A stretch of DNA of 12,837 nt from UBA5018 sp044375975 (GTDB lineage Bacteria; Cyanobacteriota; Cyanobacteriia; PCC-6307; Cyanobiaceae), in the NCBI GenBank assembly GCA_044375975.1, contig JBILLQ010000087.1, positions 1 to 12,837 on the forward strand. Reading direction: 5' to 3'. Positions 5,536 through 11,993 of this stretch are shown here, one piece after another (position 1 is the stretch's first letter; each line of letters opens with the position of its first letter). The notes under the pieces are model-generated. The model was not told where the DNA came from and searched no databases. It was given only the letters and a program-made list of their open reading frames with translations. Both the position numbers and the translations under genes were made by a program.

Positions 5536-6316
5536 AAGGTGGCAGGGAGGCCCAGTCGCCGCGCCAGAAGATCTCCGGTTGCAAGGGCGAAAGCGACACG
5601 CCGCCCGCCTGCACTTGGGCCACATCGACGGGCCAGTGCGCCGGTCCCGCCACCTGGGCCTCCAGGTCGTTGGCCACCTCACCGGCCAACCAGTAATAGC
5701 TGCGCCCGCGAGGATCCACCCGCTGCTCAAACTGGTCTGTGTAGCGGCGTACCGCCGTGCGGCACCAGCGCAGGGGCCCGATCTGCTCCGCCGGCAGGGG
5801 TGGCACGTTGAGGTTGAGCAGGGTGCTGGGGGGCCAACCCGCGGCCAACATCCGCTCCGCCACATCCAGGGCCAGCTCGGCGGCGGCGGCAAATTGGCGC
5901 CAGCGGTAGTCGGCGCTGCTCACGGCCAGGGCTGGCAGCCCCTCGATCGTGCCCTCCATCGCTGCACTCACGGTGCCGGAGTAGAGCACATCTGTGCCGA
6001 GATTGGGGCCATGATTGATGCCCGACAGCACTAAATCGGGCCAGTGATCCAATAGGGAAAACAGGGCCAACTTGACGCAATCGCTGGGGGTGCCGCTGCA
6101 GGCCCAGGCCCGCACCCCCTCCACGAACAGCTGATCGGCCCGCTCGGCCCGAATCGGGGTCTGCAGGGTGAGGCCATGGCCGGTGGCCGAGCGCTCCTGA
6201 TCGGGGCAAACCACGCTCACCTGATGGCCCCGGGCCACGGCCTCCGCCGCCAGGCTGCGGATCCCCTCCGCGAACACCCCATCGTCGTTGCTAATTAGGA
6301 TCCTTAGGGGCTCCAT
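5525..6316 (-). CDS. surE: 5'/3'-nucleotidase SurE
   Basis: A 263-residue metal-dependent phosphatase that acts on nucleoside monophosphates (and in some species short polyphosphate). Family marks are all present: Ser-Asn-Asp-Asp-Gly-Val (9-14, metal-binding Asp-Asp), Arg-Ser-Ala-Thr-Gly-His-Gly (42-48), Ala-Cys-Ser-Gly-Thr-Pro-Ser-Asp-Cys (72-80) and Ser-Gly-Ile-Asn-His-Gly-Pro-Asn-Leu-Gly (98-107). Length is normal. Start: the ATG at 6316 begins Met-Glu-Pro-Leu-Arg-Ile-Leu; an in-frame GTG at 6325 would add only three residues. It is divergent from pheS with 59 bases between starts, so both promoters share that gap. Surrounding genes for FMN/FAD and NADP synthesis are consistent with a housekeeping nucleotide-salvage role. 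Confidence 0.95.
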   Translation of the reverse strand: MEPLRILISNDDGVFAEGIRSLAAEAVARGHQVSVVCPDQERSATGHGLTLQTPIRAERADQLFVEGVRAWACSGTPSDCVKLALFSLLDHWPDLVLSGINHGPNLGTDVLYSGTVSAAMEGTIEGLPALAVSSADYRWRQFAAAAELALDVAERMLAAGWPPSTLLNLNVPPLPAEQIGPLRWCRTAVRRYTDQFEQRVDPRGRSYYWLAGEVANDLEAQVAGPAHWPVDVAQVQAGGVSLSPLQPEIFWRGDWASLPPLQP

Positions 6317-6375
6317 GGCCGGCACAGGGGGCTGATTCGTACAGTCTGTCCCTTGCCCCCAAGCCCGACACCGTC

Positions 6376-7383
6376 GTGAGCGCCACCGTTTCCCTGCAGC
6401 AGCTCACCGACCAACTAGAGGCCCTGGAGCAGGTCGCTGCCGCCGAAATCCAGGCGGCCTCCAGCGCCGCCCAGCTTGAGGACCTGAGGGTGAGCTGGCT
6501 GGGCAAGAAGGGTCGCCTCTCGGCGGTGCTGGGGGCGATGGGCAAATTGCCCGGCGACGAGCGGCCCCTGGTGGGCCAGCGGGCCAATCTGCTCAAAGAG
6601 CAGCTGCAGAGCTTGCTGAGCGAGCGGGTGCAGGCGGTGAAGTCGCGGGCCATGGCCGAGCGCATCGCCAAGGAGAGCATTGATGTCACCACCCCCTGCA
6701 GCTACACCCCCCCGGGCCACCGCCACCCCCTGATCAGCACAATTGAGGAGGTGGTTGACATCTTCGCCGGCCTCGGCTACCGAGTATCAGAAGGGCCAGA
6801 GATTGAAACGGATTACTATAATTTCACCGCTCTAAATATCCCCGAGCACCATCCAGCCCGGGATATGCAGGACACCTTTTATTTGGGGGATGGGCGGCTG
6901 CTGCGCACCCACACCTCGCCGGTGCAGATCCGTCACATGGAGAACAATCCACCGCCGGTGAGGATAGTGGCCCCGGGCCGGGTCTATCGCCGCGATGCCG
7001 TGGATGCCACCCACTCGCCCGTGTTTCACCAGGTAGAGCTGCTGGCCCTGGATGAAGGCCTCGACTTCAGCCACCTGCGCGGCACGGTTACCACATTTCT
7101 GCAGCAGTTCTTTGGGGATTTGCCAGTGCGGTTCCGGGCCAGCTACTTCCCGTTCACCGAACCCTCGGCCGAGGTGGACGTGCAATGGCGCGGCCGCTGG
7201 CTGGAGGTGATGGGCTGCGGCATGGTGGATCCAGCCGTGATCCGCGGCATGGGCCTCGATCCGGAGCGCTGGAGTGGCTTTGCCGCCGGCCTGGGGGTGG
7301 AGCGCTTCTGCATGGTGCGCCACGGCATCGACGACATCCGCCGCCTGTTCACCGGCGATCTGCGCTTCCTGGAGCAGTTCTGA
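6376..7383 (+). CDS. pheS: Phenylalanyl-tRNA synthetase alpha subunit
   Basis: A 335-residue class II synthetase subunit that, with PheT (not in the window), charges tRNA-Phe. Residues 1 to about 100 form the coiled-coil tRNA-binding arm, rich in Ala/Leu/Gln/Glu. The catalytic core shows Thr-His-Thr-Ser-Pro-Val-Gln-Ile-Arg (178-186), motif 2 (Gly-Arg-Val-Tyr-Arg-Arg-Asp, 201-207, to His-Gln-Val-Glu 218-221), Phe-Thr-Glu-Pro-Ser-Ala-Glu-Val-Asp-Val (260-269) and motif 3 (Gly-Leu-Gly-Val-Glu-Arg, 305-310). The GTG at 6376 is the start that yields the usual N-terminus. TACAGT at 6340-6345 could serve as a -10 element for this gene, giving a short leader. It leads an operon with nadK 51 bases downstream. 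Confidence 0.96.
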   Translation: MSATVSLQQLTDQLEALEQVAAAEIQAASSAAQLEDLRVSWLGKKGRLSAVLGAMGKLPGDERPLVGQRANLLKEQLQSLLSERVQAVKSRAMAERIAKESIDVTTPCSYTPPGHRHPLISTIEEVVDIFAGLGYRVSEGPEIETDYYNFTALNIPEHHPARDMQDTFYLGDGRLLRTHTSPVQIRHMENNPPPVRIVAPGRVYRRDAVDATHSPVFHQVELLALDEGLDFSHLRGTVTTFLQQFFGDLPVRFRASYFPFTEPSAEVDVQWRGRWLEVMGCGMVDPAVIRGMGLDPERWSGFAAGLGVERFCMVRHGIDDIRRLFTGDLRFLEQF

Positions 7384-7434
7384 GCCAGAGGCGACCGCTC
7401 GCCATAAACTCCGTTAGCCCCCTGCCCTCGATCG

Positions 7435-8370
7435 GTGCCCCGCGTTGGACTGATCGTGAATGACGGCAAAAACCTGGCCGTCACCACCGGCGACACCATT
7501 GAGGCCCGCCTGCGCAAAGCCGGCATGGAGGTGGTGCGGGTGAGTAGCTCCGGCGGCATGGTGGGCTTCGCCAACCCCGACCAATACCTGCGCACCCGGG
7601 GCTTCGCCGCCTGCGTGCCCGCCAGTTTCGCTGCCGATCTGAGCCTGGCCCTGGTGCTCGGCGGCGATGGCACCGTGCTCTCGGCCGCTCGCCAGACGGC
7701 ACCGATCGGCGTGCCGATCCTCACCATCAACACCGGTCACCTGGGTTTCCTGGCCGAGGCCTACCTCAGCCATCTGGACAGCGTTCTCGATCGGGTGATC
7801 GCCGGGGACTGGAAGGTGGAAGAGCGCACAATGCTGATCGTCAGCGTGATGCGTGGTGAACAGCGCCGCTGGGAGGTGCTCTGCCTCAACGAGATGGCCC
7901 TGCACCGGGAGCCACTCACCTCCATGTGCCATTTCGAGATTGCCATCGGCCGCCACGTGCCCGTGGACATCGCCGCCGACGGCGTCATCCTCTCCACCCC
8001 CACCGGCTCCACGGCCTATGCCCTCAGTGCCGGCGGCCCGGTGATCACACCCAATTGCCCCGTGCTGCAGGTGACCCCGATCGCCCCCCACTCCCTGGCC
8101 TCCCGGGCCCTGGTATTCAGCGATCTCGAGCCGGTGACGATCTTTCCCGCCACTCCCGAGCGGCTGATGATGGTGGTGGATGGCAGTGCCGGCTGTTACA
8201 TCTGGCCCGAGGATCGCGTGCTGATTCGACGCAGCGATCATCCGGTGCGTTTTGTGAGGCTTGGGGATCACGAGTTTTTCCAGGTGCTGCGCAACAAGTT
8301 GGGCTGGGGCTTGCCCCACGTGGCTAAACCGGGCGCCCACCTGGACGGCAGCTTGCCGGCACCGGCATGA
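7435..8370 (+). CDS. nadK: NAD kinase
   Basis: A 311-residue NAD kinase (also called PpnK), which phosphorylates NAD to NADP. Diagnostic motifs: Val-Leu-Gly-Gly-Asp-Gly-Thr (74-80), Asn-Glu (152-153), and Ser-Thr-Pro-Thr-Gly-Ser-Thr-Ala-Tyr (187-195). Length and layout are those of cyanobacterial NadK proteins; many cyanobacteria have two paralogues and I cannot say which this is. Start: GTG at 7435 (Pro-Arg-Val-Gly-Leu-Ile-Val-Asn-Asp), immediately before the first strand; no Shine-Dalgarno is obvious. It is downstream of pheS and its stop overlaps the next start in an ATGA, so it is probably translated together with the response regulator. Confidence 0.95.
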   Translation: MPRVGLIVNDGKNLAVTTGDTIEARLRKAGMEVVRVSSSGGMVGFANPDQYLRTRGFAACVPASFAADLSLALVLGGDGTVLSAARQTAPIGVPILTINTGHLGFLAEAYLSHLDSVLDRVIAGDWKVEERTMLIVSVMRGEQRRWEVLCLNEMALHREPLTSMCHFEIAIGRHVPVDIAADGVILSTPTGSTAYALSAGGPVITPNCPVLQVTPIAPHSLASRALVFSDLEPVTIFPATPERLMMVVDGSAGCYIWPEDRVLIRRSDHPVRFVRLGDHEFFQVLRNKLGWGLPHVAKPGAHLDGSLPAPA

Positions 8371-9095
8371 GCGAAGCCCCTGAAACCGACGCCCCGGTGG
8401 TGCTGCTCCTCGGTAAAGAAGCGCTGGCCCTAGCCACTCGCCTGCAGGCTTCCGGCTACAGGCCGCTGCTGGAAACTGGCGCCACCGAGCAGATGGCCCC
8501 GCAGATGGAGCCACAGGTGGAGCCCCTGCCAGCCCCCCAGGCGGTACTGCTCTCGGCCAGTGCCCGGGATCGAATCGCTGAGCTCAGGCAGCGTTACGCC
8601 ACCATTCCGCTGTTGCTGGATGTGGGGACCGACAGCGTCGAGGGCCGGGTGCAATGCCTCAGCTGCGGCGCCGACGACTTCTGGCTGTCCCAGCAGGGAC
8701 CCAGTGATCTACTGATGCGACTGCGGCTGCACCTGGAAATATCCCAACGGGCCCAAATCCCAATCCAATTGATGCAGGTGGCGGATCTGGTGGTGAATCC
8801 GATGGGTCGCCAGGTGAAGCGAGGAAGCAGGTCAGTGGCCCTTACCGCCCGGGAATATCAGCTTTTACTGCTGTTTATAGAGCGCAAAGGTACGGTGGTG
8901 AGCAGGGATCAAATCCTCCGCAATGTGTGGAAAGATCAGCAAGCCACCGCCAGCAATGTAATCGAGGTATACGTGCGCTACTTGCGCCAGAAACTGGAGC
9001 AGGGGGGCGAGCGCCGTTTGCTGCACACCGTGCGGGGCCAGGGCTACTGCCTGGCTGAGCGCCTGCCCCACAGCCAGCCCGAAATCACTCCATGA
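8367..9095 (+). CDS. OmpR-type regulator with degenerate receiver domain
   Basis: A 242-residue DNA-binding protein. Residues about 136-230 are a winged helix of the OmpR/PhoB type (Leu-Thr-Ala-Arg-Glu-Tyr-Gln-Leu-Leu 159-167, Val-Ser-Arg-Asp-Gln-Ile-Leu 178-184, Val-Tyr-Val-Arg-Tyr-Leu-Arg-Gln-Lys-Leu 201-210, Val-Arg-Gly-Gln-Gly-Tyr 222-227). Residues about 10-125 have receiver architecture, including Gly-Ala-Asp-Asp-Phe (101-105), but the phosphorylation site is gone: no acidic pair follows the first strand (Val-Val-Leu-Leu-Leu-Gly-Lys), the strand that should end in Asp reads Ala-Val-Leu-Leu-Ser (59-63), and the expected Lys after Gly-Ala-Asp-Asp is absent (Trp-Leu-Ser-Gln-Gln). It is therefore unlikely to be a normal phospho-switch. 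A Gln/Met/Glu/Pro tetrapeptide repeat (42-53) interrupts the receiver. ATGA overlaps join it to nadK and the DUF192 gene; no histidine kinase is nearby. Confidence 0.88.
   Translation: MSEAPETDAPVVLLLGKEALALATRLQASGYRPLLETGATEQMAPQMEPQVEPLPAPQAVLLSASARDRIAELRQRYATIPLLLDVGTDSVEGRVQCLSCGADDFWLSQQGPSDLLMRLRLHLEISQRAQIPIQLMQVADLVVNPMGRQVKRGSRSVALTAREYQLLLLFIERKGTVVSRDQILRNVWKDQQATASNVIEVYVRYLRQKLEQGGERRLLHTVRGQGYCLAERLPHSQPEITP
8490..8525 (+). repeat. 12-bp x3 in-frame tandem repeat in regulator
   Basis: CAGATGGCCCCG, CAGATGGAGCCA and CAGGTGGAGCCC lie end to end (8490-8501, 8502-8513, 8514-8525), encoding Gln-Met-Ala-Pro, Gln-Met-Glu-Pro and Gln-Val-Glu-Pro. They sit in the loop between the second and third predicted strands of the pseudo-receiver. 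Confidence 0.8.
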
Positions 9096-9847
9096 AGCCA
9101 AGACCGCCATATCAACCGCCCCGATTAGCATCAATTCCAGCCGCCCTGATTCCCGGCCTGGCTGCCATTACTGGACTGACGGTTATTAGCGGCCTGGCGG
9201 TGATTCCTGGATTGGCAATCATTCCCGGCCTGGCGGTGATTCCCGGACTGGCGGTGATTCCCGGACTGGCGGTGATTCCTGGATTGGCAATCATTCCCGG
9301 CCTGGACAGTACCCCTAGCCGGTCAATTACTCACAACCTGGTGGTGACTAGCAGCCAGGCGGCGCTACCTGTCCCGGCCAGATTGCTGGTGGCAGCAGGG
9401 AAGGGGGCGCCAGTGGCGAGCTCTCCTGTCGCGCGGCCGGCGCTGGCAAGCCCGCCCCAATTCCTGCCGGTTGAGGCGCGCTGGTGCCTGCCGGGCGGTC
9501 GCTGCATCGGCCTGGAGGTGCCGCGGGGAGAGCGCCAGTTCAGCTTTGGCTTGCAGCTGCGGCCGGCATTACCAACGCTGCGGGGCATGTGGTTTGACTT
9601 CGGCAGCCCAACCCTGGCCCGCTTTTGGATGCACCGCACCCCAGAGCCCCTGGACATGCTGTTCATTCGCGACCAGCGGGTGGTGGCAATTGAGGCCAAA
9701 ACCAAGCCCTGCATGCACTTGCCCTGCCGCGCCTACGGACCCGATGAACTGGTGGAAAGCGTGGTGGAATTGGCCGCGGGCCAAGCAGAAGCGCTGGGTC
9801 TAAAGGTAGGCAGTGAGGCCGCGATCGAGCTCAAGGCCCCTGACTAA
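9092..9847 (+). CDS. DUF192 family protein with hydrophobic hexapeptide repeats
   Basis: A 251-residue protein. The C-terminal part (about 125-247) is DUF192: Phe-Trp-Met-His-Arg-Thr-Pro-Glu-Pro-Leu-Asp-Met-Leu-Phe-Ile (178-192), then Val-Val-Ala-Ile, a Cys-x3-Pro-Cys (207-211), and a final Glu-Leu-Ala-Ala-Gly / Gly-Leu-Lys-Val-Gly segment. DUF192 proteins are small, often exported, and of unknown function. The N-terminal half is unusual: after a Pro-rich start, residues 18-71 are nine tandem hexapeptides of the Ala-Val-Ile-Pro-Gly-Leu type, then a Ser/Ala/Pro-rich linker (72-123). The repeats occupy the place where a signal peptide or anchor is usually found and are hydrophobic, but Pro and Gly in every unit argue against an ordinary helix. 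Start: the ATG overlapping the regulator stop (ATGA). It is the last gene of the pheS operon. Confidence 0.83.
   Translation: MKPRPPYQPPRLASIPAALIPGLAAITGLTVISGLAVIPGLAIIPGLAVIPGLAVIPGLAVIPGLAIIPGLDSTPSRSITHNLVVTSSQAALPVPARLLVAAGKGAPVASSPVARPALASPPQFLPVEARWCLPGGRCIGLEVPRGERQFSFGLQLRPALPTLRGMWFDFGSPTLARFWMHRTPEPLDMLFIRDQRVVAIEAKTKPCMHLPCRAYGPDELVESVVELAAGQAEALGLKVGSEAAIELKAPD
9143..9304 (+). repeat. 18-bp x9 minisatellite inside the DUF192 gene
   Basis: Nine 18-bp units run without gaps. The commonest is GCGGTGATTCCCGGACTG (9233-9250 and 9251-9268, identical). Units 4-5 (9197-9232) and units 8-9 (9269-9304) are identical over 36 bases, while units 1-3 (9143-9196) are more diverged. This pattern points to recent block duplication by slippage or unequal recombination. 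The reading frame is preserved because the unit is a multiple of three. Confidence 0.95.
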
Positions 9848-9888
9848 GTCCTCTCATGTCACCTTAAGCAGGCTCTAAAACAGCTAAG

Positions 9889-9947
9889 TAGGCTCTGGAG
9901 CCTGCCCTGGGGCAGTTACATAGGTTCTGGAGCCTGCCCTGGGGCAG
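9889..9947. repeat. 27-bp direct repeat, 32-bp spacing
   Basis: A 27-base segment beginning TAGGCTCTGGAGCCTGCC (9889-9915) recurs at 9921-9947 beginning TAGGTTCTGGAGCCTGCC, with one mismatch. A partial unit (GCAGGCTCT, 9868-9876) precedes them. It begins about 40 bases past the DUF192 stop. Confidence 0.85.
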
Positions 9948-9951
9948 GCTC
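9930..9951 (+). terminator. GC-rich hairpin, possible pheS-operon terminator
   Basis: GAGCCTGCC (9930-9938) pairs perfectly with GGCAGGCTC (9943-9951) around a CTGG loop. It lies 83 bases after the DUF192 stop and could end the pheS-nadK-regulator-DUF192 transcript. No T-run follows, so termination is inferred from position and stem strength only. Confidence 0.4.
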
Positions 9952-10106
9952 GGGGAAATCGCCATAAAGATCGTTGTTTCAGCGATCCTGCCAGTGAATA
10001 ATCTTTTCGGCATCCAGATAACCTTTGCGCCATCCAAATATTTTTTGAGGCATCGGCAAGTGCCGCATGCCGCAACCAGCTCAATCGACCAGCTGAGGCG
10101 ACCAGT

Positions 10107-11435
10107 TCAATAGCGCTTGCCCTTCAGCACCAGCACCGGGTTCATCGGCGCCAGGCGCGTGCCATCGGCCAGCGGGGCACCGCGCCAGCTCTGGTGTTGA
10201 CTCACAGAAATGCGCAGGCCACTGGCCTGCAGCGGTGCCTTCAATTCGGCCAGGGATTCCAGGGTGGCCAGGGGGATCACCACCAGGCCCCCCGGCCGCA
10301 GCCGCGCCAGCACCACCTGGAGCACCGCCTGACGCTCGCGGCCGCCGCCGATCACCACCCGATCGGGATCGGGAAAACCGCTGAGGGCCTCCGGGGCCTG
10401 GCCCTCCTGGATGCTGGCCGGGCTCACCCCCAACCGCTCGGCATTGGCAGCGATCAGGGCGGCTGATCCACCTCGGCGCTCCAGGGCCCAGAGGGCCAAA
10501 GAGGGCCGTAGGCGCAGGGCCTCCAGGCCGATGGAACCGACGCCGGCGCCCAGGTCCCAGAGCACGCCACGGGCCGGCAGCTCCAGATCCGCCAACACCT
10601 GCACGCGCACCTCCCGCTTGGTCATCAGGCCGGGGCGATCGGCATGCTGCAGCCACAAACCATCGTCAATGCCAAACAGGGGTAGATCTTCCGGATTGGC
10701 GGGCGGGGCGGGGGGCTCGGCAATCAGCAGCACCAGCTGCAGGGGGTCCCCCAGATCAACCAGGGGCAGCTCCGGGTCGAGACGCCGCACCAGCTCCTCG
10801 GGGTGTCCGAGGCGCTCGCACAGCCACACCCCATAGGCCCGCTGCAGGCCGGAAGCCCTCAACAGGGTCAGCACCGCCTCGGCACCGCCGCGGCCCGGAT
10901 CGGTAAGCACCGCCAGGGCGGGGGGCCGCCGCTGCAGGGCGGCGGCCAGGGGCTCGCTATCGCGGCCGTGCAGGCTGATCCAACTGGCGTCCTGCCAGGG
11001 GCGGCCAATGCGAGCGAAGGCCAGCTGCAGCGAAGTGGGGGCTGGCTGGAACCGCAGCCGCTCAGCGCCAAACCGCTGCAGCAGCAGCCGTCCAATGCCA
11101 AACCAGAGCGGATCGCCACTGGCCAGCACCACCATCGGCAGGGCCGCCCCAAAGCCCAGGGCCAACTCCTCCATCAGCAGATCCGGCTGGTCGCTGGCGA
11201 TCAGCCGCCCAGGCCAGATGCCGGCTGCAGGGGTGCCAGAGGCAGGGGCAGGGGCAGCTGGGGCGCCAGAGCCCTGCAACCACTGCTCCAGCTGGGGCAG
11301 CAAGCGGCGCGGCGCCGCCACCAGCGCCGCGGCCCGCAGGCTGGCCTGGGAAGCCGCAGACAGGCCCTCCACCCCAGAGGCATCGCAGCCCAGCACGGTG
11401 CAGGTCTGCCTGCACTCACCAGCCCCTTGGGGCAT
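10107..11435 (-). CDS. cobL: Precorrin-6Y C5,15-methyltransferase (decarboxylating)
   Basis: A 442-residue fusion of the CbiE- and CbiT-type methyltransferases (CobL/CbiET). It methylates the corrin ring at C5 and C15 and removes the C12 acetate carboxyl during cobalamin synthesis, using S-adenosylmethionine. The CbiE half (about 11-240) opens Thr-Val-Leu-Gly-Cys-Asp and carries Val-Val-Leu-Ala-Ser-Gly-Asp-Pro-Leu-Trp-Phe-Gly (102-113). The CbiT half (about 268-440) has Met-Thr-Lys-Arg-Glu-Val-Arg (271-277), the SAM-binding Leu-Trp-Asp-Leu-Gly-Ala-Gly-Val-Gly-Ser (292-301) and Ile-Gly-Gly-Gly-Arg (362-366). An Ala/Pro-rich insert lies at about 58-72. Start: ATG at 11435, ten residues before the first strand; a TTG at 11537 would add 34 Pro/Gly-rich residues. 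No other cob genes are in the window, so it stands alone, divergent from the nucleotidyltransferase gene. Confidence 0.93.
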   Translation of the reverse strand: MPQGAGECRQTCTVLGCDASGVEGLSAASQASLRAAALVAAPRRLLPQLEQWLQGSGAPAAPAPASGTPAAGIWPGRLIASDQPDLLMEELALGFGAALPMVVLASGDPLWFGIGRLLLQRFGAERLRFQPAPTSLQLAFARIGRPWQDASWISLHGRDSEPLAAALQRRPPALAVLTDPGRGGAEAVLTLLRASGLQRAYGVWLCERLGHPEELVRRLDPELPLVDLGDPLQLVLLIAEPPAPPANPEDLPLFGIDDGLWLQHADRPGLMTKREVRVQVLADLELPARGVLWDLGAGVGSIGLEALRLRPSLALWALERRGGSAALIAANAERLGVSPASIQEGQAPEALSGFPDPDRVVIGGGRERQAVLQVVLARLRPGGLVVIPLATLESLAELKAPLQASGLRISVSQHQSWRGAPLADGTRLAPMNPVLVLKGKRY

Positions 11436-11611
11436 GGACGATTTGGGCGATTGCTGGGCCGCCCAGGCACCGCCGGGCTGGCGATGGGGCCCTGGGCTCC
11501 CAGGTGGGGTGAATCCGGTCAGAGTTGGCCAGCCCAAGGGGTCATGATCCTGCTACAGAGTCCCCGTCACCAACCGCCGCCGCGATGCCCGCCGCCGATC
11601 GCCCTGGTGCC
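11436..11611. promoter_or_regulatory. Divergent intergenic region, cobL / nucleotidyltransferase
   Basis: These 176 bases separate two divergent starts and must hold both promoters if the chosen starts are right. I see no strong -35/-10 pair and no cobalamin-riboswitch B12 box. TACAGA near 11553-11558 is a weak plus-strand -10 candidate. The composition remains GC-rich. Confidence 0.35.
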
Positions 11612-11923
11612 ATGAGCATCGCCCTTGCCCAGCCCCAGCTCGATGCGATTGCTGCCGCCTGTCGTCGGCACCATGTGGCGCGCCTGCATGCCTTCGGCTC
11701 ATTGCTGCGGCCCGATTACCGGCCCGGTGAGAGCGACATCGACCTACTGGTGGAATTCCAGCCGTTGGATGCCTCCAACCTCAATAAGACATACTTCGCC
11801 CTGTTGAACGAATTGCGCCAGGGCCTAGCTTCCCGGGTTGATCTGGTGATGGCGGATGCTGTGCGCAACCCCTACATCAAGCAGTCGATCGAAGCGAGCA
11901 AGCAAGAGATCTATGCAGCGTGA
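11612..11923 (+). CDS. MntA-type nucleotidyltransferase (antitoxin-like)
   Basis: A 103-residue minimal nucleotidyltransferase. It shows the hallmark Phe-Gly-Ser (28-30), followed after eleven residues by Ser-Asp-Ile-Asp-Leu-Leu-Val-Glu-Phe (41-49, catalytic Asp 42 and 44), and a third acidic position in Val-Asp-Leu-Val (76-79). In this family the protein is usually paired with a HEPN toxin; known examples work by adenylylating the HEPN RNase. The active-site residues are intact here. Start: the ATG at 11612 begins Met-Ser-Ile-Ala-Leu-Ala; an in-frame ATG at 11585 is possible but adds Pro/Ala-rich sequence. It overlaps the start of a HEPN relic by 11 bases, the typical arrangement, but that partner is broken, so this may be an orphan antitoxin. 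Confidence 0.88.
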   Translation: MSIALAQPQLDAIAAACRRHHVARLHAFGSLLRPDYRPGESDIDLLVEFQPLDASNLNKTYFALLNELRQGLASRVDLVMADAVRNPYIKQSIEASKQEIYAA

Positions 11924-11993
11924 TCCCAGTGCCTACCTGAATGACATCCTGGAGGCGGCTGCAGCCGCGAGACGACAAATCCTGCAGCCGTGA
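11913..11993 (+). pseudogene. Truncated HEPN (DUF86) toxin relic
   Basis: A 26-residue frame overlapping the nucleotidyltransferase end by 11 bases. Its first 16 or so residues (Met-Gln-Arg-Asp-Pro-Ser-Ala-Tyr-Leu-Asn-Asp-Ile-Leu-Glu-Ala-Ala) match the usual N-terminus of DUF86/HEPN proteins, which are normally about 110 residues and carry Arg-x4-6-His in the RNase site. After the Ala run the reading departs (Ala-Arg-Arg-Gln-Ile-Leu-Gln-Pro, stop). I find no remainder of the HEPN domain in any plus-strand frame over the next 290 bases, so this is a deletion rather than a single frameshift. Confidence 0.72.

Larger units (their letters stand above)
9848..10106. other. Convergent intergenic region with hairpins
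   Basis: No convincing gene; a 66-codon minus-strand frame at 9884-10084 has no family features. The region separates the convergent DUF192 and cobL genes and holds a 32-bp-spaced direct repeat, a perfect 9-bp hairpin (9930-9951) and, 37 bases past the cobL stop, CGGCA-AG-TGCCG (10054-10065) with a near-matching GCAT/ATGC extension. The hairpins are candidate terminators; neither has a T-run in the expected place. The part around 9990-10050 is AT-rich. Confidence 0.5.

Noticed and set aside
4867..5811. 314-codon plus-strand frame spanning DUF3611 and the surE end
   Set aside because: Pro/Gly/Arg-rich out-of-frame reading of two well-supported genes; crosses both stops.
7414..8514. 366-codon minus-strand frame
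   Set aside because: His/Gly-rich antisense shadow of nadK, which has all its catalytic motifs on the other strand.
9143..9304. CRISPR array
   Set aside because: The 18-bp repeats abut with no spacers, are in frame with an overlapping gene, and no cas genes are present.
9884..10084. 66-codon minus-strand frame in the DUF192/cobL gap
   Set aside because: Runs through the direct repeat and hairpin and has no conserved-looking segment.
11436..11611. Cobalamin riboswitch upstream of cobL
   Set aside because: No B12-box-like sequence was recognised, and 176 bases is short for the full aptamer.
10803..11615. 270-codon plus-strand frame
   Set aside because: Antisense to cobL with low-complexity Gly/Gln/Pro composition; cobL motifs are unambiguous.
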